This document shows positions 15,513-23,646 of a stretch of 64,000 nt of DNA, one piece after another. Origin of the DNA: an uncultured Allomuricauda sp. (GTDB lineage: Bacteria; Bacteroidota; Bacteroidia; Flavobacteriales; Flavobacteriaceae); the NCBI RefSeq assembly GCF_947501165.1, contig NZ_CANMUU010000003.1, positions 186,001 to 250,000 on the forward strand. The letters are read 5' to 3'. Position 1 is the first letter of the stretch. Every line of letters begins with the position of its first letter. The notes under the pieces were generated by a model. The model saw only the letters and a list, made by a program, of their open reading frames with translations. It did not search any database and was not told where the DNA came from. A program made the position numbers and the translations under genes.

Positions 15513-18362
15513 ATGAATACAGAAGTGTTTGCATCTAGGCACAACGGAATCACAGAAAAGGATTTGCCCCATATGTTCGATACCATTGGGGTGGAAAACA
15601 TGGAACAATTAATTCAAGAAACCATTCCAAATGAAATCAGGTTAAAATCTCCCTTAGACTTACCTGAAGGCATAAGTGAGCATGAGTTTTTGAGTCATAT
15701 CCAGAAGCTATCTGAAAAAAACAAGGTATTTAAAAGCTATATTGGATTGGGATACCATGAATCGTTGACTCCCTCCGTAATTAAAAGAAATATTCTTGAG
15801 AATCCGGGTTGGTATACCGCCTATACCCCCTATCAAGCAGAAATCGCCCAAGGAAGACTGGAAGCGCTTCTTAATTTCCAGACCACAATTTGTGACCTCA
15901 CGGGAATGGAAATTGCCAATGCATCACTTTTGGATGAAAGTACGGCAGCTGCTGAAGCCATGACCATGCTTTTTGATGTTCGTAGTAGACAGCAAAAAAA
16001 AGAAGGTATTCTAAAGTTCTTTGTTTCAGAAGAAATACTGCCCCAAACGCTAAGTTTGTTGGAAACTCGTTCACATCCTTTAGGAATTGAATTGGTTGTG
16101 GGCAATCATGAAGAATTTGATTTCTCAACTGATTTTTATGGAGCTTTGTTGCAATATCCGGGAAAACACGGTCAGGTTCATGACTATGCTTCATTTTCTG
16201 AAAAAGCAAAGGCAAATGATATTAAGGTTGCCGTTGCTGCTGATATCTTAAGTTTGGTTTTATTGACCCCTCCTGGGGAATGGGGTGTTGATGTGGTCGT
16301 GGGTACCACTCAGCGTTTTGGAATTCCACTAGGGTATGGTGGCCCACACGCTGCCTTTTTTGCCACGAAAGAAGATTACAAACGAAATATTCCGGGAAGG
16401 ATTATTGGTGTGACCAAGGACACGGATGGCAATCGTGCACTGCGGATGGCATTGCAAACCCGTGAGCAACACATCAAAAGGGATAAAGCAACTTCCAACA
16501 TTTGTACGGCTCAGGTATTACTGGCGGTAATGGCCGGAATGTATGCGGTCTATCATGGTCCAAATGGACTTAGATATATTGCCCAAAAAGTACACAAACA
16601 AACAAAAGCATTGGCCCAAACCCTTACGAAGATGGGTTACATTCAGGTGAATACTGCTTTTTTTGATACCATAGAAGTTCAAGTAAGTGATAGTGCAAAG
16701 CTTAGAGATATTGCTGAGAATAAAGGGATAAATGTAAATGTGGTCGATCAAAAAACCGTATCCATTTCTTTAAACGAAGGCACTTCCCAAACCGATTTAG
16801 AAAACTTGGTTTCTTGTTTTGCTGAACTTTCCAGTAGTACAGTTCAAAGTTTAGAACAGGGCGATAACGAAGCAATTCCTTCATCCCTGCAGCGCAAAAC
16901 TCCTTTTTTGGAACATAAAGTCTTCAATTCCTATCATTCCGAGACAGAGTTGATGCGTTATATCAAAAAATTGGAGCGCAAAGATTTGGCATTAAATCAT
17001 TCCATGATTTCATTGGGAAGCTGCACCATGAAGTTGAATGCGGCTTCTGAAATGCTTCCTTTAAGTTGGGCTAATTGGGGCAATATCCACCCTTTTGCAC
17101 CGCTTGACCAAGCTGAAGGTTATCAAATTGTTTTAAAAGAATTGGAGCAGCAGCTAAATATAATCACTGGTTTCGCAGCTACTTCGTTACAACCCAACTC
17201 CGGAGCCCAAGGTGAATATGCTGGATTGATGACTATAAGGGCTTATCACAAATCGAGAGGTGAAGAACACCGTACCATCTGTATTATTCCTGCTTCGGCA
17301 CACGGTACCAACCCAGCTTCAGCAGTAATGGCAGGAATGAAAGTTGTGGTTACCAAAACCGATGACCAAGGAAATATTGATGTCGCTGATTTAGAGGAGA
17401 AAGTGCTTCAGCATTCTGAAAACCTTGCTGCACTTATGATAACCTACCCCTCAACACACGGGGTTTTTGAATCTTCCATAAAACGAATCACTAAACTTAT
17501 TCATGATAACGGAGGGCAGGTGTATATGGACGGGGCCAACATGAATGCTCAAGTTGGGTTGACTAATCCAGCCACTATTGGCGCAGATGTATGTCACCTT
17601 AATCTACATAAAACTTTTGCCATTCCACACGGAGGAGGGGGCCCTGGAGTGGGGCCAATTTGTGTAGCAGAACAATTAAAACCTTTCCTTCCCACCAATC
17701 CTATAATCAAAACAGGTGGTGAACAGGCCATTACGGCAATTTCTGGTGCTCCATGGGGCAGTTCGTTAGCATGCCTCATTTCGTATGGATATATAAAAAT
17801 GCTAGGGACCAAAGGGCTGACTGATGCTACCAAAATTGCCATTTTAAATGCAAACTACATCAAGGACCGCTTAAAAGGTAAATTTGACGTGCTCTATACT
17901 GGGGAAAGAGGCAGAGCTGCCCACGAAATGATAATCGACTGTAGACCTTTTAAAGCCCATGGAATTGAAGTGACCGATATAGCCAAAAGATTGATGGACT
18001 ACGGCTTTCATGCTCCAACTGTATCGTTCCCTGTTGCGGGAACCATAATGATTGAACCCACGGAAAGTGAGAGTTTGGCCGAGTTGGATAGATTTTGTGA
18101 TGCCATGTTGGCTATCCGCGAAGAAATTGATGAGGCTAATCCTGCCAATTCAGATAATGTTCTTAAAAATGCACCTCACACTTTGAACATGGTCACAAGT
18201 GACCATTGGGAGTTTCCCTATACGCGGCAAAAAGCAGCTTTCCCATTGGAATATGTAGGTGAAAACAAGTTTTGGCCTACAGTTCGGAGAGTGGATGAAG
18301 CTTTTGGGGATCGTAATTTAATATGTACTTGCGCACCCATCGAAGCATATGCCGAAGCTTAG
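15513..18362 (+). CDS. gcvP: Glycine dehydrogenase (decarboxylating), P-protein
   Basis: PLP-dependent P-protein of the glycine cleavage system, which decarboxylates glycine and transfers the aminomethyl group to lipoylated GcvH. At 949 aa it is the single-chain form in which the two halves (GcvPA-like and GcvPB-like) are fused. The PLP lysine is Lys700 in LNLHKTFAIPHGGGGPG. Other motifs are NPASAVMAGMKVV and ITGFAATSLQPNSGAQGEY. GcvT and GcvH are not in this window. It is monocistronic, with a -7 box at 15486 and a likely terminator at 18387. Confidence 0.97.
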   Translation: MNTEVFASRHNGITEKDLPHMFDTIGVENMEQLIQETIPNEIRLKSPLDLPEGISEHEFLSHIQKLSEKNKVFKSYIGLGYHESLTPSVIKRNILENPGWYTAYTPYQAEIAQGRLEALLNFQTTICDLTGMEIANASLLDESTAAAEAMTMLFDVRSRQQKKEGILKFFVSEEILPQTLSLLETRSHPLGIELVVGNHEEFDFSTDFYGALLQYPGKHGQVHDYASFSEKAKANDIKVAVAADILSLVLLTPPGEWGVDVVVGTTQRFGIPLGYGGPHAAFFATKEDYKRNIPGRIIGVTKDTDGNRALRMALQTREQHIKRDKATSNICTAQVLLAVMAGMYAVYHGPNGLRYIAQKVHKQTKALAQTLTKMGYIQVNTAFFDTIEVQVSDSAKLRDIAENKGINVNVVDQKTVSISLNEGTSQTDLENLVSCFAELSSSTVQSLEQGDNEAIPSSLQRKTPFLEHKVFNSYHSETELMRYIKKLERKDLALNHSMISLGSCTMKLNAASEMLPLSWANWGNIHPFAPLDQAEGYQIVLKELEQQLNIITGFAATSLQPNSGAQGEYAGLMTIRAYHKSRGEEHRTICIIPASAHGTNPASAVMAGMKVVVTKTDDQGNIDVADLEEKVLQHSENLAALMITYPSTHGVFESSIKRITKLIHDNGGQVYMDGANMNAQVGLTNPATIGADVCHLNLHKTFAIPHGGGGPGVGPICVAEQLKPFLPTNPIIKTGGEQAITAISGAPWGSSLACLISYGYIKMLGTKGLTDATKIAILNANYIKDRLKGKFDVLYTGERGRAAHEMIIDCRPFKAHGIEVTDIAKRLMDYGFHAPTVSFPVAGTIMIEPTESESLAELDRFCDAMLAIREEIDEANPANSDNVLKNAPHTLNMVTSDHWEFPYTRQKAAFPLEYVGENKFWPTVRRVDEAFGDRNLICTCAPIEAYAEA

Positions 18363-18386
18363 ATAAAGTAGCACTATGACTGATAT

Positions 18387-18426
18387 AAGGTACTGGATTT
18401 TCATAAAGTCTGGTGCCTTGTTTTTT
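18387..18426 (+). terminator. Probable terminator after gcvP
   Basis: AAGGTAC pairs with GTGCCTT (one wobble) around a 19-nt loop, followed by a run of six T. It lies 25 nt after the gcvP stop. Confidence 0.55.
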
Positions 18427-18465
18427 ATTAGCTTAAATTTAGTAGCGCTTGAACGTCGTACTTAA

Positions 18466-18483
18466 TATTATGCATGCATAATA
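18466..18483. promoter_or_regulatory. Perfect 18-bp palindrome before the KAS III operon
   Basis: TATTATGCATGCATAATA is an uninterrupted self-complementary sequence, 44 bp before the ATG at 18528. It looks like a dimeric regulator's operator. No matching regulator gene is adjacent. Confidence 0.5.
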
Positions 18484-18527
18484 AAATTTAGGATTAAGGC
18501 TATTTTTAAAATGATTAAAACCTCAAT

Positions 18528-19583
18528 ATGAAGATAGGCATCACTGGAACTGGAAGTTATATTCCGTCTGTAGTCACGAAGAATGAAGATTTCTTAGAAC
18601 ATGATTTTTTAGGGACCGATGGCTCTTCCTTTCAAGTTGAGAATGCAGTTATCATAGAAAAGTTCAAATCAATTACGGGTATTGCTGAAAGGAGATATGC
18701 AAAACCTGAACTAAAAACCTCGGATTTAGGTTACTTAGCTGCCGAGAAAGCAATAGAGAACGCAGGAATTGATAAAGAGGAACTGGACTATATCATCTTT
18801 GCCCACAACTTCGGAGATTTGACCGTAGGAAAGAGTCAGGGAGATACTTTACCCAGTTTGGCGACTAGAGTCAAACACTTGCTTCAGATAAAAAATCCTA
18901 AGTGTGTTGCTTACGATACAATTTTTGGTTGTCCCGGTTGGATAGAGGGTGTAATACAAGCTTCAGCCTATATTAAAAGTGGAATGGCCAAAAAGTGTTT
19001 GGTAATCGGTGGAGAGACATTATCTCGAGTGATTGATGAACACGATAGAGACAGTATGATTTATTCTGATGGAGCTGGCGCAGCCATAATTGAGAGCAAC
19101 GCCTCTGGTGAAATTTTGAGTCATGCTTCGGTTACACATGCCAACGGAGAAGCCTATTTTCTGTTTTTTGATAAAACCTATAATGAAGAAGGCTGTTCAG
19201 ATACCCGTTACATAAAAATGCATGGACGTAAAATCTATGAATTTGCATGTACCCATGTGCCTAAAGCAATGGCAGATTGTTTGGCAGATAGTGGTGTTGC
19301 CATTGACGATGTTAAAAAAATATTCATTCATCAAGCCAATGAGAAAATGGATGAAGCCATTATTAAGCGTTTTTATCGAATCTATGGTAAAGAAGCCCCT
19401 GAAGGCATTATGCCCATGAGCATCCATAAGCTGGGCAACAGCTCCGTAGCCACTATTCCCACCCTCTTTGATTTAGTTCGAAAAGGCCATTTACAAGAAC
19501 ATGAAGTACACAAAGGAGATGTTGTTATCTTTGCAAGCGTTGGTGCTGGTATGAATATCAATGCCATTGTTTACAGATATTAA
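18528..19583 (+). CDS. 3-oxoacyl-ACP synthase III-like (KAS III) enzyme
   Basis: Thiolase-fold condensing enzyme, 351 aa. The complete KAS III triad is present: Cys135 in IFGCPGW, His268 in FIHQAN and Asn304 in KLGNSS, so it should be active. It is not in a fatty-acid synthesis operon, and it carries an insertion after the N-terminal strand (residues about 24-50) relative to housekeeping FabH. It is more likely a specialised condensing enzyme for an unusual lipid or a beta-keto starter. The next gene begins at the base after its stop codon. A perfect palindrome precedes the operon. Confidence 0.9.
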   Translation: MKIGITGTGSYIPSVVTKNEDFLEHDFLGTDGSSFQVENAVIIEKFKSITGIAERRYAKPELKTSDLGYLAAEKAIENAGIDKEELDYIIFAHNFGDLTVGKSQGDTLPSLATRVKHLLQIKNPKCVAYDTIFGCPGWIEGVIQASAYIKSGMAKKCLVIGGETLSRVIDEHDRDSMIYSDGAGAAIIESNASGEILSHASVTHANGEAYFLFFDKTYNEEGCSDTRYIKMHGRKIYEFACTHVPKAMADCLADSGVAIDDVKKIFIHQANEKMDEAIIKRFYRIYGKEAPEGIMPMSIHKLGNSSVATIPTLFDLVRKGHLQEHEVHKGDVVIFASVGAGMNINAIVYRY

Positions 19584-20102
19584 ATGTACGAGAACAACTT
19601 TCCAAACAAAAGATACAAACACACTCTTACCTTTCTACAGAAACATATACCCGTTTCAGATACCATTCTGGATTTGGGCGTGGACAATCCATTTTCCAAT
19701 ATTATGAGGGAACAGGGTTATAGTGTAGAAAACACCAAGGGAGAGGATTTGGATATAGATTTTTCCAGCGTAACGCAATCAAACGCCGAGGTAGTAACAG
19801 CCTTTGAAATCTTTGAACATTTGGTTGCTCCTTTTAATGTGTTGAAAGAAATCAAGTCCAAGAAACTAGTGGCCAGCATACCTATGCGGCTCTGGTTTTC
19901 ATCCGCCTACAGAAGTAAGACAGACCCATGGGACAGGCACTACCACGAATTTGAAGATTGGCAATTTGATTGGCTTTTGGAGAAATCTGGTTGGAAAATA
20001 AAGGATACTGCAAAATGGACGAACCCGACCAAAAAAATAGGTATAAGACCCTTGCTCAGGTTTTTCACTAATAGGTATTATATTGTCTACGCCGAGCGTT
20101 AA
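19584..20102 (+). CDS. Small methyltransferase-like protein
   Basis: 172-aa protein with a reduced class I SAM-methyltransferase fold: motif I-like ILDLGVDNPFSNIM, a later acidic strand (GEDLDIDF), VVTAFEIFEHLVAPFNVL, and a final strand near LVASIPMRLWF. Motif I lacks the usual G-x-G-x-G, so SAM binding is uncertain. It could be a true methyltransferase or a non-catalytic relative. Translation is coupled to the KAS III gene (zero gap), and the glycosyltransferase follows after 3 nt. Confidence 0.8.
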   Translation: MYENNFPNKRYKHTLTFLQKHIPVSDTILDLGVDNPFSNIMREQGYSVENTKGEDLDIDFSSVTQSNAEVVTAFEIFEHLVAPFNVLKEIKSKKLVASIPMRLWFSSAYRSKTDPWDRHYHEFEDWQFDWLLEKSGWKIKDTAKWTNPTKKIGIRPLLRFFTNRYYIVYAER

Positions 20103-20105
20103 CTT

Positions 20106-20951
20106 ATGCATATAAGCATTATCATCCCGGCACATAATGAGGAGGCGTATCTTTCACAATGCCTGGATTCCTTTGTCAATCAAACCCATCCCCCAACCGA
20201 GTTGATTATTGTGGACGATAACTCAAGTGATGACACTTTTGAAATTGCGTCCAAATTTGCCAAAAAGTTCGAATGGATAAAAGTCCTTCAACGGCAGTCG
20301 TCAGACGAGCACATTCCAGGCAAAAAAGTGGTGGACACCTTTAATTTTGGGCTCCAACAAACTTCTGACTATGATCTTATTGGAAAGTTTGATGCGGATA
20401 TTATCTTGCCGCTTAATTATTTTGAAGTCTTACTTAACCACTTTCAAAGTAATTGGAAGTTGGGAATGTGCGGTGGTCTCCTATATATCAAAAAAGGGGA
20501 AGATTGGGTCTATGAAAACATTGCAGATAAGTCACATGTTCGCGGGCCTATAAAACTGTACTTTAAGAAGTGTTTTGAAAAAATTGGTGGGCTACGCCCA
20601 GGTATTGGCTGGGATACCGTAGATGTGCTCTTGACCAAATACCATGGCTTTGAAACCAAAACCGACCCAAGTTTAAAGGTAAAACATCTACGGCCCACTG
20701 GTCATGGATACAGTTCCAAAAATTATCAGGCCAAAGGATTGGCGCTTTATAAAATGCGCTACGGAATACTGCTCACTAAATTGGCTGCACTTAAAATGAC
20801 ATGGCAAGCAAAAAAACCACTTCTTTTTTTCCAAGTGCTTATTGGTTACTGCAAAGCAATTATACGTAAATTACCACGATACGTTACCAAACTAGAAGGT
20901 AGTTTTATTAGAAAGTATCGGTGGAAAGGTGTTTGGTCAAAAATTTTCTAA
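20106..20951 (+). CDS. Family 2 glycosyltransferase
   Basis: Inverting GT-A glycosyltransferase, 281 aa. The start ISIIIPAHNEEAYLSQCLDSF is the GT2 nucleotide-binding strand; IIVDDNSSDDT and GKFDADIILP supply the Asp residues, the latter as the D-x-D motif for metal/UDP-sugar binding. A C-terminal hydrophobic and basic region (about 230-281) may associate with the membrane. It is the last gene of the tight operon KAS III - methyltransferase - GT2. Together these suggest assembly of a modified glycolipid; this is inference and the product is unknown. Confidence 0.9.
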   Translation: MHISIIIPAHNEEAYLSQCLDSFVNQTHPPTELIIVDDNSSDDTFEIASKFAKKFEWIKVLQRQSSDEHIPGKKVVDTFNFGLQQTSDYDLIGKFDADIILPLNYFEVLLNHFQSNWKLGMCGGLLYIKKGEDWVYENIADKSHVRGPIKLYFKKCFEKIGGLRPGIGWDTVDVLLTKYHGFETKTDPSLKVKHLRPTGHGYSSKNYQAKGLALYKMRYGILLTKLAALKMTWQAKKPLLFFQVLIGYCKAIIRKLPRYVTKLEGSFIRKYRWKGVWSKIF

Positions 20952-21176
20952 ACAATTTTAAATTACAGATAAATATTTATTTCAATCTAATTTTTTCTTA
21001 CAAAGAAAAACGATTAATCTTTTTACTCAATCATCTAAATATTACGATTTATTGACCTATAGACCCCTGAACATCAATTGGTTAATCCAAAGAACCCATT
21101 CATCAATTGAGAATCCATAATATCAGTTTTGAAGGGTATTTTAATAGTAGAGCTACTATTGAGATTTACCTACAAA

Positions 21177-23624
21177 ATGAAAAGCATTTATATAAAAAAT
21201 CGATGTCACACCAATTCCAAAAAGTTTTCAATTCTCTTTTTTTCTGCTTTCTTTCTACTGAATCTACATTTGATTTTCTCACAAATTCCTGGACAAAGCT
21301 ATTTTGATGATACAGGATACATCGAATACATCGCTGGAAATTACCCTTTAATTATTTCCGTACCCCATGGAGGAGATATGTCACCAGACATCATTCCTGA
21401 TAGAGTCTGTGTTGATTTAAATGATGATGATTTTGATGATGATTTTAATGTTCCTTGCGGAAGCATAATTACTCTCAACGATTCTTTTACTCAAGAAATC
21501 GGAAGAAGTATAACTACCTACTTTCACGAACAAACAGGCTTTTATCCGCACGTGGTGATTAATCGTTTAAGGAGAAGAAAACTGGATACTAATCGTAGCA
21601 AAGAACAAAAACCATATCAAAATGAGGGTGGCGAAACGGAGGAAGCATGGGACAGTTATCAAAATTTTATTGAGATGGCCAAAACCAAAATTGTTCAAGT
21701 CTTTGGAAGAGGACTTCTTATAGATCTTCATGGTCATGCTCATGAAATAAAAAGAATAGAGCTAGGGTATATCCTGACGCACAGCGACCTTAACCAATCC
21801 GATGAAACTCTTAACACACCATTTCATATCAATAGAAACAGTACCAAAAATCTAATTAATGACAATGCTTTAAATCTTGAACACTCAGAACTGGTTAGAG
21901 GGCCGATGAGTTTTGGGGCGCTTATCCATAATAAGGGATACCCCGCGGTACCAAGTCCAGCAGACCTTTTTCCAAACTTTGATGAACCTTATTTTAATGG
22001 AGGGTATAATGTGCTCATGCACGGAGCACATTTTAATGATAACTTCGATGCGTTTCAAATTGAGTGTGACCAAGACATCCGAATAAACGGTGGAGAACCA
22101 GCTAGAGAACAATTTGCAGAATTATGTGCAACCGCAATTAACGAATACATAAGCCTTCATTATGGCCTAGGAGTAATAGACTTTGATGGGGATGGAGCAT
22201 TCAGTGATATAGATTGTGACGACAATAACGCATCTGTCAACCCAAACGCAGAGGAGATTCCTTACAACGGAATAGATGACGACTGCAATCCCGATACACT
22301 AGATGATGACCTGGATGGCGACGGCTTCGCAAATGCAAATGACTGCGATGACAACGATGCTTCCATAAAACCAAACGCAGAGGAGATTCCATACAATGGC
22401 ATTGATGACGACTGCAATCCCGATACGCCCGATGATGACCTGGATGGCGATGGCTTCGCAAATGCAAATGACTGCGATGACAACGATGCTTCCATAAAAC
22501 CAAACGCAGAGGAAATTCCATACAACGGGATAGATGACGACTGCAATCCCGATACGCCCGATGACGATATCGACGGGGATGGCTTTGCAAATGCAAACGA
22601 TTGTGACGATACTAATACAGCTGTAAACCCAAATGCAGAGGAGATTCCATACAATGGAATCGATGATGACTGTAACCCCAACACTACTGATGACGATTTA
22701 GATGGGGATGGCTTTGCAAATGCAAACGACTGCAATGACAATGATGCTTCAATAAACCCGAATGCAGAAGAGATTCCTTATAACGGAATAGATGATGACT
22801 GCAATCCGGACACACCCGATGATGACCTGGACAGTGACGGATTTGCAAATGCAAATGACTGCGATGACAACGATGCTTCCATAAAACCAAATGCAGAGGA
22901 AATTCCATACAACGGAATAGACGATGACTGCAATCCCGATACGCCCGATGATGACCTGGATGGCGATGGCTTCGCAAATGCAAATGACTGCGATGACAAC
23001 GATGCTTCCATAAAACCAAACGCAGAGGAAATTCCATATAATGGAATTGATGATGACTGCAATCCCAACACTACTGATGACGATCTAGATGGAGATGGTT
23101 TTGCAAATGCAAACGACTGCAATGACAATAATGCTTCAATAAACCCGAATGCAGAAGAGATTCCATACAATGGCATTGACGATGACTGCAATGCCAATAC
23201 ACCCGATGACGACCTCGATGGAGATGGTTTTGCAAATGCAAACGACTGCAATGACAACGATGCTTCAATAAACCCGAGCGGCGAAGAAATACCAAATAAT
23301 GGAGTTGATGACCATTGTAATCCAGAAACATCGGACACCGTTTCAGATGAAATTACCATTCCATCTGAAGAAGAACTTGAAGAAGTTAATAATTCATTTA
23401 TTGTGTATCCCAATCCGGCCAATGAAGAGCTAAATATCAATCTTCCACAAAAAATACAGTCTTATCGGATTAGATTATTTGACCAGAATGGAAGGCTTGT
23501 ATTAGAGGTTAAGAATCAAAATGTTTTAAAAGTGGCCCACTTATCCCAAGGAACCTATATCCTGATTTTCCAAAATCTCACGACCAACAAGCCAATAATC
23601 AAAAACTTACTTATAGTACGTTAG
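21177..23624 (+). CDS. Secreted amidohydrolase-like protein with nine acidic repeats and T9SS tail
   Basis: 815-aa exported protein. The N-terminal signal (FSILFFSAFFLLNLHLIFSQ) makes the ATG at 21177 more plausible than an upstream start at 21129. Residues about 40-330 resemble the N-formylglutamate amidohydrolase fold: LIISVPHGGDMSP, LLIDLHGHAHE and NVLMHGAHFN supply likely zinc ligands. Nine 43-residue units follow, each of the form DGDGFANANDCDDND...EEIPYNGIDDDC, the MopE-type putative metal-binding repeat. The end is a T9SS type A sorting domain (FIVYPNPANEELNINLP). It is probably surface-exposed or released, with calcium or other metal bound. The true substrate is unknown. Confidence 0.88.
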   Translation: MKSIYIKNRCHTNSKKFSILFFSAFFLLNLHLIFSQIPGQSYFDDTGYIEYIAGNYPLIISVPHGGDMSPDIIPDRVCVDLNDDDFDDDFNVPCGSIITLNDSFTQEIGRSITTYFHEQTGFYPHVVINRLRRRKLDTNRSKEQKPYQNEGGETEEAWDSYQNFIEMAKTKIVQVFGRGLLIDLHGHAHEIKRIELGYILTHSDLNQSDETLNTPFHINRNSTKNLINDNALNLEHSELVRGPMSFGALIHNKGYPAVPSPADLFPNFDEPYFNGGYNVLMHGAHFNDNFDAFQIECDQDIRINGGEPAREQFAELCATAINEYISLHYGLGVIDFDGDGAFSDIDCDDNNASVNPNAEEIPYNGIDDDCNPDTLDDDLDGDGFANANDCDDNDASIKPNAEEIPYNGIDDDCNPDTPDDDLDGDGFANANDCDDNDASIKPNAEEIPYNGIDDDCNPDTPDDDIDGDGFANANDCDDTNTAVNPNAEEIPYNGIDDDCNPNTTDDDLDGDGFANANDCNDNDASINPNAEEIPYNGIDDDCNPDTPDDDLDSDGFANANDCDDNDASIKPNAEEIPYNGIDDDCNPDTPDDDLDGDGFANANDCDDNDASIKPNAEEIPYNGIDDDCNPNTTDDDLDGDGFANANDCNDNNASINPNAEEIPYNGIDDDCNANTPDDDLDGDGFANANDCNDNDASINPSGEEIPNNGVDDHCNPETSDTVSDEITIPSEEELEEVNNSFIVYPNPANEELNINLPQKIQSYRIRLFDQNGRLVLEVKNQNVLKVAHLSQGTYILIFQNLTTNKPIIKNLLIVR
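22182..23342 (+). repeat. Tandem array of nine 129-bp coding repeats
   Basis: Nine head-to-tail units starting near 22182, 22311, 22440, 22569, 22698, 22827, 22956, 23085 and 23214, all in one frame with no indels. Units 2, 3, 6 and 7 are almost identical at the DNA level, while units 1, 4 and 9 have diverged. This suggests recent copying or homogenisation inside the gene. The last unit is degenerate (EEIPNNGVDDHC). Confidence 0.95.
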
Positions 23625-23646
23625 AAATAAAGACTATATAAAACCC

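Noticed and set aside
21129-21177. Upstream start for the repeat protein
   Set aside because: It would put about 16 extra residues ahead of a normal signal peptide; the ATG at 21177 fits better.
22182-23342. CRISPR array or non-coding satellite
   Set aside because: The repeats are contiguous coding units without unique spacers, and the plus-strand frame continues through them to a T9SS domain.
22237-23440. Several long minus-strand reading frames across the repeat gene
   Set aside because: They are periodic with the 129-bp plus-strand repeats, are low-complexity (Ser/Phe/Ala/Lys/Pro or His/Arg runs) and lie opposite an obvious coding array. They are artefacts of the repeat.
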